From NCBI RefSeq assembly GCF_009928525.1, contig NZ_JAABOK010000013.1, forward strand, positions 62,001 through 126,000: DNA of 64,000 bases, given 5' to 3'. This document shows, one piece after another, positions 17,639 to 26,809 of the stretch. The first letter of the stretch is position 1, and each line of letters opens with the position of its first letter. The notes under the pieces were generated by a model. That model saw nothing but the letters and a program-made list of their open reading frames with translations. It ran no database searches and was not told the origin of the DNA. The translations under genes and the position numbers were made by a program. This DNA is from Chitinophaga solisilvae (lineage in GTDB: Bacteria > Bacteroidota > Bacteroidia > Chitinophagales > Chitinophagaceae).

Positions 17639-18337
17639 CTACCTGTTCTGTAAATACTGTTCCGCCACCCGCACAAATTCTTCCAGCCGGAACCCCAGCG
17701 TATGCCGCATATTCAGCACATGCAGCACGCCGTTGTCCGGTTGTATGTCGGAGGTAGCTACAATGATGGATGGGTTGTTGGTGAAGTTCAGCGGATCGAA
17801 GGTGATATCCGTCAGCCGCAGGATCCTTGCGCCTACTGCTTCTACATTGTTATAGTCCTGGTATATCAGTCCTATATTCAGCACGTATCCGCTTTCCATC
17901 ACATAGTTGATACCGGGGTAGGCATAAATATTTTTAGGATCTACGCGGGCAAACTGCCGCGCTTCATATCTTCCCCGGATGATATAGCGGGATAAAAACC
18001 TGCGCCATATCTCCGGTGAAATATCATCCATATGTACGCTGTCTTCCACGTTGATATAGCGGTATTCATTCAGCACATTCATCGCTTCTCCGATGACGTT
18101 ATCTGTTGGTGAGAAAAAAGTGACCGTATCGCTTTCCAGCATTTTACGGAGTCCTGCCTTTTCCACTACATGGGCGATGGTATCAAACAGGTAGGGATTA
18201 TTTTTCAGATAGCTGTATATAGATCCATGGTAGCGGGCTTCCGCCAGACCGCCATCTATATAATAATCTTTTTTACAGGAAGATGATAACAGCGATACCA
18301 ATAGTAACCATGCTGCTGTCTGCAATAATATTTTCAT
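17639..18337 (-). CDS. Fasciclin-domain lipoprotein
   Basis: A 232-residue lipoprotein with lipobox Cys21 followed by KK. The segment from about residue 40 (SYLKNNPYLFDTIAHVVEKAGL, then VTFFSPTDNVI) is a FAS1/fasciclin domain, an adhesion fold also used as an accessory protein in Bacteroidota SusC/SusD loci. The C-terminal GVLHVLNMRHTLGF matches the last FAS1 strand. The start at 18337 is chosen because the signal begins there; longer readings would run into the SusD gene upstream. It is part of the long operon, 16 nt after the SusD stop. Ligand unknown. Confidence 0.8.
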   Translation of the reverse strand: MKILLQTAAWLLLVSLLSSSCKKDYYIDGGLAEARYHGSIYSYLKNNPYLFDTIAHVVEKAGLRKMLESDTVTFFSPTDNVIGEAMNVLNEYRYINVEDSVHMDDISPEIWRRFLSRYIIRGRYEARQFARVDPKNIYAYPGINYVMESGYVLNIGLIYQDYNNVEAVGARILRLTDITFDPLNFTNNPSIIVATSDIQPDNGVLHVLNMRHTLGFRLEEFVRVAEQYLQNR

Positions 18338-18353
18338 GGGCTGTTTTTTTCCG

Positions 18354-19853
18354 TTATTGAATCCAGTATTCATTCTGTGTGATCAGCGGATTATTTTTGA
18401 CGGCGCCGCTGTAGATGGGCCAGGTCCAGGCCCTGCGGGCCAGCTGCTCCGGTGTGAAGTAGTTCTCACACTGATTGCGGTCTGTAATGCGGCCGGTACG
18501 TACCAGGTCATACCAGAGGTGGCCTTCTCCCATCATCTCTTTTTCCCGTTCTGTGAAGATGGCATCCTGAAGAGGTTTTCCACCGCTGCCGGCATACAGT
18601 CGCGCACCTGCCCTTTCCCTTACCTTGTTCAGCAATGCAATGGCTTCATTGTTCTGCGTGCCCAGGTTGGCCATCGCTTCGGCTGTCAGCAGCAACAGGT
18701 CTGCATAGCGGAAGAAAATGAAATTGGCGTCATAATCTCTTGTGCTGGGATTGGTGACTGCAGAGAATTTCAGGAACATGGCCGACTGCGGATTGAGGGT
18801 GCAGTAGGGATCATCAAACCACAATTCAAATCGCTTGTCCTGCTCTCCCTGCGGATAAATACGGTCCAGGTGTTTTTTTATCGGTGTAATCTCGCTGCCA
18901 TAGCCACCGTACAGGTTACCACTGCTATGGATGATAGGTTCGTGCAAGGTCCACTGGCAAATCAATGAGTGGAACTGTACGCCATAGTTGGCATCGAGGG
19001 AGAGTTCAAAAATGCCTTCTTCAGAGCGGCCTTTGAAAATGTTTTTGAAGGTTTCTTTGGTATATGGCAGCAGCTGGTATACCCCCAGCGCTATAACGGC
19101 CTTACCCAGCGAAGCGGCATCCTGCCAGTATTTGCGCTGATTGGCTTTATCGAAACCTGCCAGCCACATATTCATGTGCGCCATCAGGGTAAGCGCACCG
19201 CCTTTGGTGGCGCGCACTGCGCGGAAGGTAGGATCATCATAGGCCAGCGGCAGGTCATCTTTGCAGGCGTCCAGATCTGCGAGTAATGTCAGCAACACAT
19301 TTTCCATCTTTTCTCTCGGCTTGATCTGCCGGTCATAGGGATCCAGCTGCAACGGCACATCTCCGTATAACCGTACCATATAGAAGTAGATAAAAGCGCG
19401 CAGGAAGCGGGCTTCGGCGGCAAGCGCCTTCTTCTGCTGCGAACCGAAGTCGGGATGTTCTATTTTAGGGATTCTGTCTGCACACAAATTAGCAGCAGCA
19501 ATAGCACGGTAGAACTGAGACCAGTCAACCGTTCTGCCTGATCCGTCGCCACAATCCCAGCAGAGCGCACCGCCATTCAGCAGGTCATTTTTACCGATGG
19601 CAGCCAGGTTACGCTTGTTAAACCAGTTCCAGTTCCCTGGTCTGAAGTCACCTTCGTTATACAGCGTGCCATCCAGAAATTTATCCAGCAGCAGGCCGTA
19701 GGCGCCATTGATAGCTTTCTCCGCATCGTCTCTGGTGCGCCAGAAGTCTTTACCGGATAGGGTATCCAGCGGCTTAACCTCCAGAAATTTCTTACATGCA
19801 GCAGCGGCTGTTATCAGCAACAGCAACCAGCAGATATGTTTCCATCTTTTCAT
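18354..19853 (-). CDS. RagB/SusD family lipoprotein
   Basis: A 499-residue outer-membrane lipoprotein with lipobox Cys20. Classic SusD landmarks are present: DFWRTRDDAEKAINGAYG near the N-terminus, ARFLRAFIYFYMVRLYGDVPL in the middle, and the C-terminal LWYDLVRTGR segment. It caps the SusC transporter whose gene ends 21 nt upstream. Second SusD of the operon. Substrate unknown. Confidence 0.93.
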   Translation of the reverse strand: MKRWKHICWLLLLITAAAACKKFLEVKPLDTLSGKDFWRTRDDAEKAINGAYGLLLDKFLDGTLYNEGDFRPGNWNWFNKRNLAAIGKNDLLNGGALCWDCGDGSGRTVDWSQFYRAIAAANLCADRIPKIEHPDFGSQQKKALAAEARFLRAFIYFYMVRLYGDVPLQLDPYDRQIKPREKMENVLLTLLADLDACKDDLPLAYDDPTFRAVRATKGGALTLMAHMNMWLAGFDKANQRKYWQDAASLGKAVIALGVYQLLPYTKETFKNIFKGRSEEGIFELSLDANYGVQFHSLICQWTLHEPIIHSSGNLYGGYGSEITPIKKHLDRIYPQGEQDKRFELWFDDPYCTLNPQSAMFLKFSAVTNPSTRDYDANFIFFRYADLLLLTAEAMANLGTQNNEAIALLNKVRERAGARLYAGSGGKPLQDAIFTEREKEMMGEGHLWYDLVRTGRITDRNQCENYFTPEQLARRAWTWPIYSGAVKNNPLITQNEYWIQ

Positions 19854-19874
19854 TGCTTTACATTTTTCAGGTGA

Positions 19875-22800
19875 TCAAAACTGTGCGCCTATACCGAAAG
19901 TGAAGCTGCTGGCAGCAGGATAGCCGTTGATATCATCTCTGCCCAGCGAGGTAACCGTTTCCGGATTGGGACCGGAGTACGGAGAAAATATCCCCACATT
20001 ATAGGCAGTCAGATAGGCCCGCAGCAGCCGGAGCTTCAGCTTCTTCATAAAGGCAAAATCACGGAACTGATACGCCAGTGTTACCTGGTTGATTTTGAAG
20101 TAGGAACCATCTTCCATGTACAGGCTCTGGTCCAGTCGATTGGGTTGTACCATGGCATCATGATAGAAAGAGCCTATAATGGCCGGATGTTTTGTAATAT
20201 CTCCGTTACGCCGCCAGTAATCAATCAGGGAAAGGTCGTAGATATTCACAGGGCCGGGCGATGGCGAGCCATCCGGCGCCCGCAGCTTGTCGGCATACTG
20301 CAGCCGCACAATCCTGGCGGATAAGGCGTTGTTGATAATACTACGCTTGATGAGATAGGAACAGAAAACACTCAGCGAAAAATTACGGTAGCTGACGGTG
20401 TTATTAAATCCTCCGGTTACCAGCGGATCAGGGTTACCCATAATTACGTAGTCGGCCGCACCAAGATTATAATCCCCGTTGAGATCTTTCCAGATAGGAT
20501 CGCCCCCCTGGAAGTACTGGATGCCACTCCCCAGGAAAGCCTTGTAACGCACGCCCCGCACAGGGTCTACCGGCACATCGTCTGTACTTCTGTACACGCC
20601 TTCTGTCAGGTACATAAAATTGCCGAGCGGATTACGTCCTACCTTCAAGGCGATGGATTCGTTGTAGTCGTCCAGCTGCAGGTAGAACTGCGCGCCGCCG
20701 GGCAGCTCCGTCAACACTCCCTTGTTCATGGCGCCGTTCACCGATACCGTCCATTGCAGCCCTTTAGGGTTTGTATGCACAATTGGACGTGCAGTTACAG
20801 ATAACTCATGGCCGTAGTTCACTACTGCGCCGCCATTCACCTGCACCTTTCTGTAGCCGGTGGCATCCGGCAGAAACAGGTCACGCACCAGGTTGTAGTT
20901 ACGCTTGAAATAGGTATCATAGATCACCTCCACCCTTCCTTTCAGTATACCCAGGTCTACCCCGAAATTAAACTGAGATGACTTCTCCGGCTCCATCGCG
21001 GGGTTGGCCATCACATCAAAATTCGGTGCGATGGAAGTGTTGTTGTTATAGTTTTTCCGGATACCGTACGCTCCCAGGGAATTCAGGATAGTAGCGGTAG
21101 GACGGCTGTTAACGCCATAGGTTACACGAATGGATCCATAGTCCAGCCACGATAATCGACGCATGACGTTTTCCTTTGAAAAATTCCAGCGGAAACCGGC
21201 AGAAGGATTTTTCGTATAGGGGTTATTGATGCCTGCGGCAGAATTTCCATCCAGCCGGTAAGCCAGGTCCACGCTGTATTTCGTGCGGAAGTTGTACGAG
21301 AGAAAACCCGCCCAGGAAGCGGCATGGTACACATAGGAAACAGGCGTACCATTTACGTTGACACCGTTTTTATCGTTCCAGGGATTGCCCGGATAAAAGC
21401 GGGGGGAATAACCGCGGGGCCCCCAGTAAAAGTCGTTGGGACCGTTGCGCACATCGCGTACATGCTGGTCGTCTGACTTAATATTGATTTCACTGAATAC
21501 GCTGGCGTAGATGTTATGCCCTTTCTCTACATCCTTTCTGTTACTGCTGAAATTATAGTTCACTCCGTTCCTGGTATTCAGTTCATCATGTCTTCCCACA
21601 AAGCCATACAATCCGGTCTGGTTATTATTCGCAAAGGACTGGTTGAAGCGGTCGCGCGTATCTGTGTAATAATCATAGGAGGTGGTGGAGTTAATACGCA
21701 GGTTGTTGATGATTTCGTAATCCACATCCAGGAAGCCGCGCACATTGATAGTATTGTTATCGTCCATGTTATTGTTATAACCTTCCAGCTGTGGATTACC
21801 TACAAATTTAGACGGACCGGGCAACAGGGAAGAGGTGAAGGCATCGCCGGCGCCGTTACCGGTAAGCCCGCCGCCATTGCCGCGCTGCTTCTGTCCTAAT
21901 GCGCTGAACAGCTGTGCACCGATGCGCAGCCGCTTTGATGGCTGCATGAACAACTGCAGGTTAAGGCTGTATTTATTGAATCCGGTATTTTTTAATACGC
22001 CCTGATTCATCTGGTAGGCGAAGTTCGCCTTGTAATTCATTTTCAGGTTACCTCCGCTGATCTGCAGGTTGTTATTGGTATTGGTGGTAGTCTGGTAAAA
22101 CAATCCCTGCCAGTCGGTAGAGTTGTTGTAAAAGGCATTCAGGCTGTCCGTCAGGAACTGTGCCCCTTCATCCGACAATTTCATTCTGGCTACATAATCA
22201 TCGATGCTGTTGGCCAGGATGGAGTTGATGCGGTAACGGCGTTCCAGGTTGCCTCCCCAGGTCGGGCGCAGCTTTGGCGGGAAGTTCACAAATACGCTGC
22301 TGTTGAGGTCAATGACAGGCGTAGGGGAATTACCTCTCCGGGTGGTCACTACGATCACCCCGTTAGCGCCGCGGGAGCCATACAACGCGGTAGCCTGGGC
22401 ATCCTTCATAATTTCGATGGACTGTACATCTTCCGGTGGAATCAGCGCCAGCGGTCCGGTGGCAGCGCCCGGCTGCAGCATGGACTGTGAGATACCGCCA
22501 TCAAAATCTACCGGCACATTATCTATTACCAGCAGGGGATTGTTGGTAGCCAGATACGCCTGATCCCCGCTGCCGCTTATGTTCAGCTGGGAAATACCAC
22601 GCACGGAAATAGTGCCGCGGAAGCCGGGCGCACCGGTGTTATTCTGTATATTCAGCCCCGCCACTTTTCCCTGCAGCAGCTCCTGGATATTGGATACCGG
22701 CACATCCTGCAGATCTTTCCCGGAGATAACGGCTACAGAACCCGATACCGTTTCTTTGGTACGCTTCTGATAACCCACTACCACCGCTTCTTTCAGTGCT

Positions 22801-23102
22801 TTATTCTCTGCCGTAAGCGATACCTGCATCAGCGTACCGCTTACCTTTACCGTCTCAAATTTATACCCGATATAGCGGAACTGCAGTGTTCTGTCAGCTT
22901 CCGCCTTGATGGTGAAGTTACCCTGCGCATCGGTGACGCCCAGCCCTTTATTGCTTTTTATGTCAATGATGGTGACACCCGGCAAACCCTCCCGGGTAAC
23001 GGCATCGGTTACACGTCCCCTGACGGTAACCGGCTGCTGGCCATACAGGGTAATGCTCGCCAGCAACAATGCGAATAATATATGTAGGTACCTTTTTTTC
23101 AT
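19875..23102 (-). CDS. SusC/RagA family TonB-linked outer-membrane transporter
   Basis: A 1075-residue transporter: signal peptide to about residue 21, carboxypeptidase-regulatory-like domain (VTVRGRVTDAVTREGLPGVT), plug with the IEIMKDAQATALYGSRGANGV segment, and C-terminal barrel. It lies 18 nt after the DUF5007-like gene and pairs with the SusD encoded just downstream. It is the second SusC of the operon, so the locus may import two forms of one substrate or have duplicated its importer. Confidence 0.95.
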   Translation of the reverse strand: MKKRYLHILFALLLASITLYGQQPVTVRGRVTDAVTREGLPGVTIIDIKSNKGLGVTDAQGNFTIKAEADRTLQFRYIGYKFETVKVSGTLMQVSLTAENKALKEAVVVGYQKRTKETVSGSVAVISGKDLQDVPVSNIQELLQGKVAGLNIQNNTGAPGFRGTISVRGISQLNISGSGDQAYLATNNPLLVIDNVPVDFDGGISQSMLQPGAATGPLALIPPEDVQSIEIMKDAQATALYGSRGANGVIVVTTRRGNSPTPVIDLNSSVFVNFPPKLRPTWGGNLERRYRINSILANSIDDYVARMKLSDEGAQFLTDSLNAFYNNSTDWQGLFYQTTTNTNNNLQISGGNLKMNYKANFAYQMNQGVLKNTGFNKYSLNLQLFMQPSKRLRIGAQLFSALGQKQRGNGGGLTGNGAGDAFTSSLLPGPSKFVGNPQLEGYNNNMDDNNTINVRGFLDVDYEIINNLRINSTTSYDYYTDTRDRFNQSFANNNQTGLYGFVGRHDELNTRNGVNYNFSSNRKDVEKGHNIYASVFSEINIKSDDQHVRDVRNGPNDFYWGPRGYSPRFYPGNPWNDKNGVNVNGTPVSYVYHAASWAGFLSYNFRTKYSVDLAYRLDGNSAAGINNPYTKNPSAGFRWNFSKENVMRRLSWLDYGSIRVTYGVNSRPTATILNSLGAYGIRKNYNNNTSIAPNFDVMANPAMEPEKSSQFNFGVDLGILKGRVEVIYDTYFKRNYNLVRDLFLPDATGYRKVQVNGGAVVNYGHELSVTARPIVHTNPKGLQWTVSVNGAMNKGVLTELPGGAQFYLQLDDYNESIALKVGRNPLGNFMYLTEGVYRSTDDVPVDPVRGVRYKAFLGSGIQYFQGGDPIWKDLNGDYNLGAADYVIMGNPDPLVTGGFNNTVSYRNFSLSVFCSYLIKRSIINNALSARIVRLQYADKLRAPDGSPSPGPVNIYDLSLIDYWRRNGDITKHPAIIGSFYHDAMVQPNRLDQSLYMEDGSYFKINQVTLAYQFRDFAFMKKLKLRLLRAYLTAYNVGIFSPYSGPNPETVTSLGRDDINGYPAASSFTFGIGAQF

Positions 23103-23120
23103 GGCACTGGTTTTATCAGG

Positions 23121-24152
23121 TTAGTCATTCTTGAACCTCGGATTCACCTTGAATTTGAATATCATCTCCCAGCTGCCCGGTTCAAATATCCCGAATGTGA
23201 ATGCCAGGCTGGCTTTGGTGCGTGAGCCGAATGCAATCCGCTCATAGGGGAAAGAGATGAAGGCGCGCTCGTCGGTGCTGCCTACATCTGCCAGCACGGG
23301 AAAGGGATTGGGAATATCGTAGGTCACCGCGCTGCTGTCTGCCGCCATCCTGCGATTGAATCCAAATCGTATAGGCCCGTCCGTTATTTTGCTGGTATAG
23401 GCGAGCGAATCCCATTTTATCAGGTTGAAGCGCGATAATTTCACCGGCAGGGAATCCTTATCGAAAAATTTAATGGTGAGCGTATTGCTCTCAGTACCTG
23501 TTTTTCTGAAGTAGACGTTGACATCAGTATTGTTCATGTTATTGTTAAGATCATCTTTCACACCGGATAACGACGGATGCAGGATGCCCCCGTCTTCATC
23601 CTTTTTGCGCTCGCCGGTATCATCATTGAATTCGTAGGGTTCGTAGGGGCGTGGCCGTTTCACATATAATTTCCGGCGTTGGAAAAGTTTTTGTCCGCCG
23701 TTATTTTTAACGAGAATATCGAAATAGTACAGACCAGGTTTGATACGGGAAGAATCGGTATTCCAAAAGATGACATCACCGGAATTAGGACGTATATCCA
23801 GCACGGGGCGCTTTTGCCGGATGCGCTTATCATAGATTTCCGCTATTGTTTTCTCCTGGCCGCTGTAAAACTTTTTCCATTGCCAGGTATCTACCTGTTC
23901 CAGCAGCTCCGGTGCAGGAGAGCCATCGCGGTGTACTACCTGTTGAATGATAAAGTCAAGCGGCTGTGTGGAATAGTTGGGGTTGAACTTGGCAATAAAC
24001 ACGTTGGTACGTCCGATGTTCACCATATATTCGTCTCCATTGAAGGCAGCGTCGTTGCTGAAATAATCCTTCTCTTTGGGCAGCAGTTCCTTGTAACATC
24101 CTGTCAGTACAAACATGACAGGTAACAGCCAGCGCAGCATATGTTTTTTCAT
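23121..24152 (-). CDS. DUF5007-like lipoprotein of a SusC/SusD locus
   Basis: A 343-residue lipoprotein with lipobox Cys19 (LTGCYKELLPKEKDYFS). Beta-rich, with no enzyme motif. From memory it resembles DUF5007 proteins found between fasciclin and SusC genes in Bacteroidota; a profile search would settle this. The middle holds a polar stretch rich in Asp, Lys and Asn (about 200-235) that may be a linker between two beta domains. It is likely a surface glycan- or ligand-binding accessory. Neighbours on both sides are 17-18 nt away in the same operon. Confidence 0.65.
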   Translation of the reverse strand: MKKHMLRWLLPVMFVLTGCYKELLPKEKDYFSNDAAFNGDEYMVNIGRTNVFIAKFNPNYSTQPLDFIIQQVVHRDGSPAPELLEQVDTWQWKKFYSGQEKTIAEIYDKRIRQKRPVLDIRPNSGDVIFWNTDSSRIKPGLYYFDILVKNNGGQKLFQRRKLYVKRPRPYEPYEFNDDTGERKKDEDGGILHPSLSGVKDDLNNNMNNTDVNVYFRKTGTESNTLTIKFFDKDSLPVKLSRFNLIKWDSLAYTSKITDGPIRFGFNRRMAADSSAVTYDIPNPFPVLADVGSTDERAFISFPYERIAFGSRTKASLAFTFGIFEPGSWEMIFKFKVNPRFKND

Positions 24153-24169
24153 GATTATTACTTTTCAGG

Positions 24170-25312
24170 TTATAGTCTGGTGAAGATCATCCGGTGGAAG
24201 TTGAAGCCGCTGTTGCGGATGGATACTTTCAGGAAATGCTGTCCTGCCGGTAGTTTCACGGTAACGGATACGCCTGTCCAGGTTTGCCAGCCGCCGGTGG
24301 AAGGCGTTAGTATTTCACCGCTGACATCCACGTCATCTATCAGCAGGTGAATTTTTCCGCCGCCACCGCCAGCCAGCCGCAGTTCGCATTTATAATCTCC
24401 TGCCGCCGCAATATCCACGGTATACCGCAGCCATTCGGAACCATTGGTCCAGCCTACATTATAGCGGCCGCCAGGGCTTCCGCTGGCATTATCTCCTTCT
24501 CCGCAGTTCTCTATATCTACATTTTCGTTGCGGTATTGTCCGCCGTTATTACCTACATCATTGTCATGATAGGCAATACCATCGCCGCCTTCATCATAGT
24601 CTGCCGCCTCCACGATTCCGGGTATAGGAATAGGATAGCCCAGGAACGGGCCTTGCAGCGGGAGCAGCGATTCCGGGAAAGCCTTGCTGACAAAAGAGGT
24701 AAAGCCAAAGACATGGGTACTTTCCAGGACGTGCAGCATACCGTTCTTTGTTTTCACATCGGCATTCTGTGTGGCAGCCACGGACCAGTCTTTGGAAAAG
24801 CGGGAGTTATTTTTATCACTGTAAAGCAATCGTTGCGTACCTCCGTTTACAGCGCCGGAAGCGTTGGTGGCGCTGGTTTTCCCGTTCATACCGTGCCCGT
24901 ACAGGGAAACCAATTCAGCGCCGTCTGCATACCGCAGGGAGTCTGCATCTACAATACCCCGCAGCAGGTAGCGGCGCAGGAGGCTGTCCCACACAATAAG
25001 CGGCACGCTGTCCAGCGTCCAGTTACCATTACGTCCCAGGCGTTTACGGCTGAAGTTGAGGTTGTTGATAGCTGTTTGTATACTGATATCCTGGGGCACA
25101 AAAAAGGTCACCTGCTGCGATTTCAGGGTATCTGTCAGCTTCACACGGTCTATCAGTAATAAGAGGGTATCGTACAGCGCGCCCTGTTGCTGCAGAAATT
25201 CATAGGTACTCACCGTTACGGTAGATTTGGGCGCTGCATGGCGGTAATCATCCATGCCTTTGTTACAGGCAACTGTCATCACGGCGAACAACAGGAATAA
25301 ATGTTTTCTCAT
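24170..25312 (-). CDS. Fasciclin domain fused to CBM6-like domain, lipoprotein
   Basis: A 380-residue lipoprotein (lipobox Cys16). Residues about 30-215 form a FAS1/fasciclin domain (LLIDRVKLTDTLKSQQVTFFVPQD, then NGMLHVLESTHVFG). Residues about 235-380 look like a family 6-type carbohydrate-binding module: IVEAADYDEGGDGIAYHD, YNVGWTNGSEWLRYTVDIAA, and a closing AGQHFLKVSIRNSGFNFHRMIF. The fusion joins an adhesion fold to a sugar-binding fold and is the best hint that this operon handles a glycan. It lies 11 nt after the first SusD of the operon. Ligand inferred, not shown. Confidence 0.78.
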   Translation of the reverse strand: MRKHLFLLFAVMTVACNKGMDDYRHAAPKSTVTVSTYEFLQQQGALYDTLLLLIDRVKLTDTLKSQQVTFFVPQDISIQTAINNLNFSRKRLGRNGNWTLDSVPLIVWDSLLRRYLLRGIVDADSLRYADGAELVSLYGHGMNGKTSATNASGAVNGGTQRLLYSDKNNSRFSKDWSVAATQNADVKTKNGMLHVLESTHVFGFTSFVSKAFPESLLPLQGPFLGYPIPIPGIVEAADYDEGGDGIAYHDNDVGNNGGQYRNENVDIENCGEGDNASGSPGGRYNVGWTNGSEWLRYTVDIAAAGDYKCELRLAGGGGGKIHLLIDDVDVSGEILTPSTGGWQTWTGVSVTVKLPAGQHFLKVSIRNSGFNFHRMIFTRL

Positions 25313-25323
25313 GATGTCGGTTA

Positions 25324-26802
25324 TTATTTCCAGAAATTATTTTGAACGAGTGATTTGTTGTTGATCAGCGCCTGCTGTGAGATGGGCCATAAAGCGGCGC
25401 CCCTGGCTACGTCTGCAGCTGTCAGGTTTGTATACGACGGAATCTTTCCGAAGTGTACGAGGTCGTACCAGTGCCAGCCTTCTCCTATCAGCTCGCGTCG
25501 TCGTTCCAGGAAAACTTCTTCCATCAGGGCATCTATAGTGAAGAGATCCGGGTTCAGGTTCTTCAGCGAGCGCCTGCTGCGTACACTGTTGAGGTCATCT
25601 GTACCGTCTTTCCTGCCCAGCCTCAGCCGGGCTTCGGCGCGAAGCAGGAACAGTTCTTCATACCGGAAGATGATGACACAGGAAGAATATAATTTGAGTA
25701 CCGGGTTTTTCACTTCGTTATCTATCTGTTTCATCTTATAGAAAACAGGAAACGTTTCTTCCATTTTGGTGAAGAAGTAATCCGGGCGCTGATCGTGGCG
25801 GTCGTTGTAGATATTGAGTACGCTGTCTTTCGGCACATAGATTTCCGATTCCCGTTTCGGAATAAAGGGATCACGTAATGTCCAGTCTTCCAGCTGCCCG
25901 GTAGTGGATATTTCGGCATGATCGAAGTTCATGTCTACCTGGAAGATGTTGTTGAAGGTACGTCCGCGGAAGCTGCCGCCGGTGCGGGTCAGGTCATTCA
26001 GCGTAACGAAGTCGTAGCTGGTTTGTCCCTGACTGTTGATAATCAGGTCTGCATATTTCAGGGAGTTGACGTAATCCTTCTTCCAGTGGTAAATATGTGC
26101 TGCCAGCGTATAGGCCATTCCTTTGGTGGCGAAGATGGAGCGGTGATGATCTTCTCCCTGTCCGCGGTATTGTCCCTGCTGTTCGGGGGATTGTCCGTTA
26201 TATTTCCAGGGCAGTCCTTCCACGGAGCGGAGCGCTTCCGCTGCGGCGAAGTCCAGCACCTGCTGCGAGTTTTCGCGGGGGAATGTTTTCACGGTACCAT
26301 CGGCAGGAAGTGTTACCAGCGGTACATCTCCCCATATGCGCACGATATAGTAGTACAGGAAGGCGCGTACATATACAGCCTGGGCCAGGTCCAGCCGCAT
26401 ATCGTTGGCTGAATAGCGGTAGTCGCGTTTGGTTACTTCCGGCAGCCGCGCGATGGTCAGGTTGCATTGTGCTATTGCGGCGTAGAATCTGCGCCAGTCG
26501 CGCCATTCATCCATGGTGCTGAAACTGGCGTTCAGGTTGCTTTCCACTACTGCCTGCAGGTCGCCGCGGCGGGTTACCTGGAAATCGCCGGCACGCAGCT
26601 CTCCATATATCCAGTGTGCATTTTCATTGAGTATGGCGGAACGCATCAGGGCGTAGCAGGCATCCAGCCCGGCGCGTGCATCGTTCTTGTTCTGCCACAT
26701 GTTTTCTTCTGTCAGCGCCCGCCGGGAAGGTATGTCCAGCATCTTCCGGCAGGATATCGTAGTCAGCAGCAACAGTAATAATATCTTTTTCATCTGCTTC
26801 AT
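25324..26802 (-). CDS. RagB/SusD family lipoprotein
   Basis: A 492-residue outer-membrane lipoprotein; TTISCRK gives the lipobox, Cys18. SusD landmarks include RALTEENMWQNKNDARAGLDACYALMR near the start and RRRELIGEGWHWYDLVHFGKI near the end. The start is either 26802 or 26793; a longer reading begins with residues unlike a signal peptide and would overlap the SusC stop at 26810. First SusD of the long operon, partner of the SusC just upstream. Confidence 0.92.
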   Translation of the reverse strand: MKQMKKILLLLLLTTISCRKMLDIPSRRALTEENMWQNKNDARAGLDACYALMRSAILNENAHWIYGELRAGDFQVTRRGDLQAVVESNLNASFSTMDEWRDWRRFYAAIAQCNLTIARLPEVTKRDYRYSANDMRLDLAQAVYVRAFLYYYIVRIWGDVPLVTLPADGTVKTFPRENSQQVLDFAAAEALRSVEGLPWKYNGQSPEQQGQYRGQGEDHHRSIFATKGMAYTLAAHIYHWKKDYVNSLKYADLIINSQGQTSYDFVTLNDLTRTGGSFRGRTFNNIFQVDMNFDHAEISTTGQLEDWTLRDPFIPKRESEIYVPKDSVLNIYNDRHDQRPDYFFTKMEETFPVFYKMKQIDNEVKNPVLKLYSSCVIIFRYEELFLLRAEARLRLGRKDGTDDLNSVRSRRSLKNLNPDLFTIDALMEEVFLERRRELIGEGWHWYDLVHFGKIPSYTNLTAADVARGAALWPISQQALINNKSLVQNNFWK

Positions 26803-26809
26803 TTTTACA

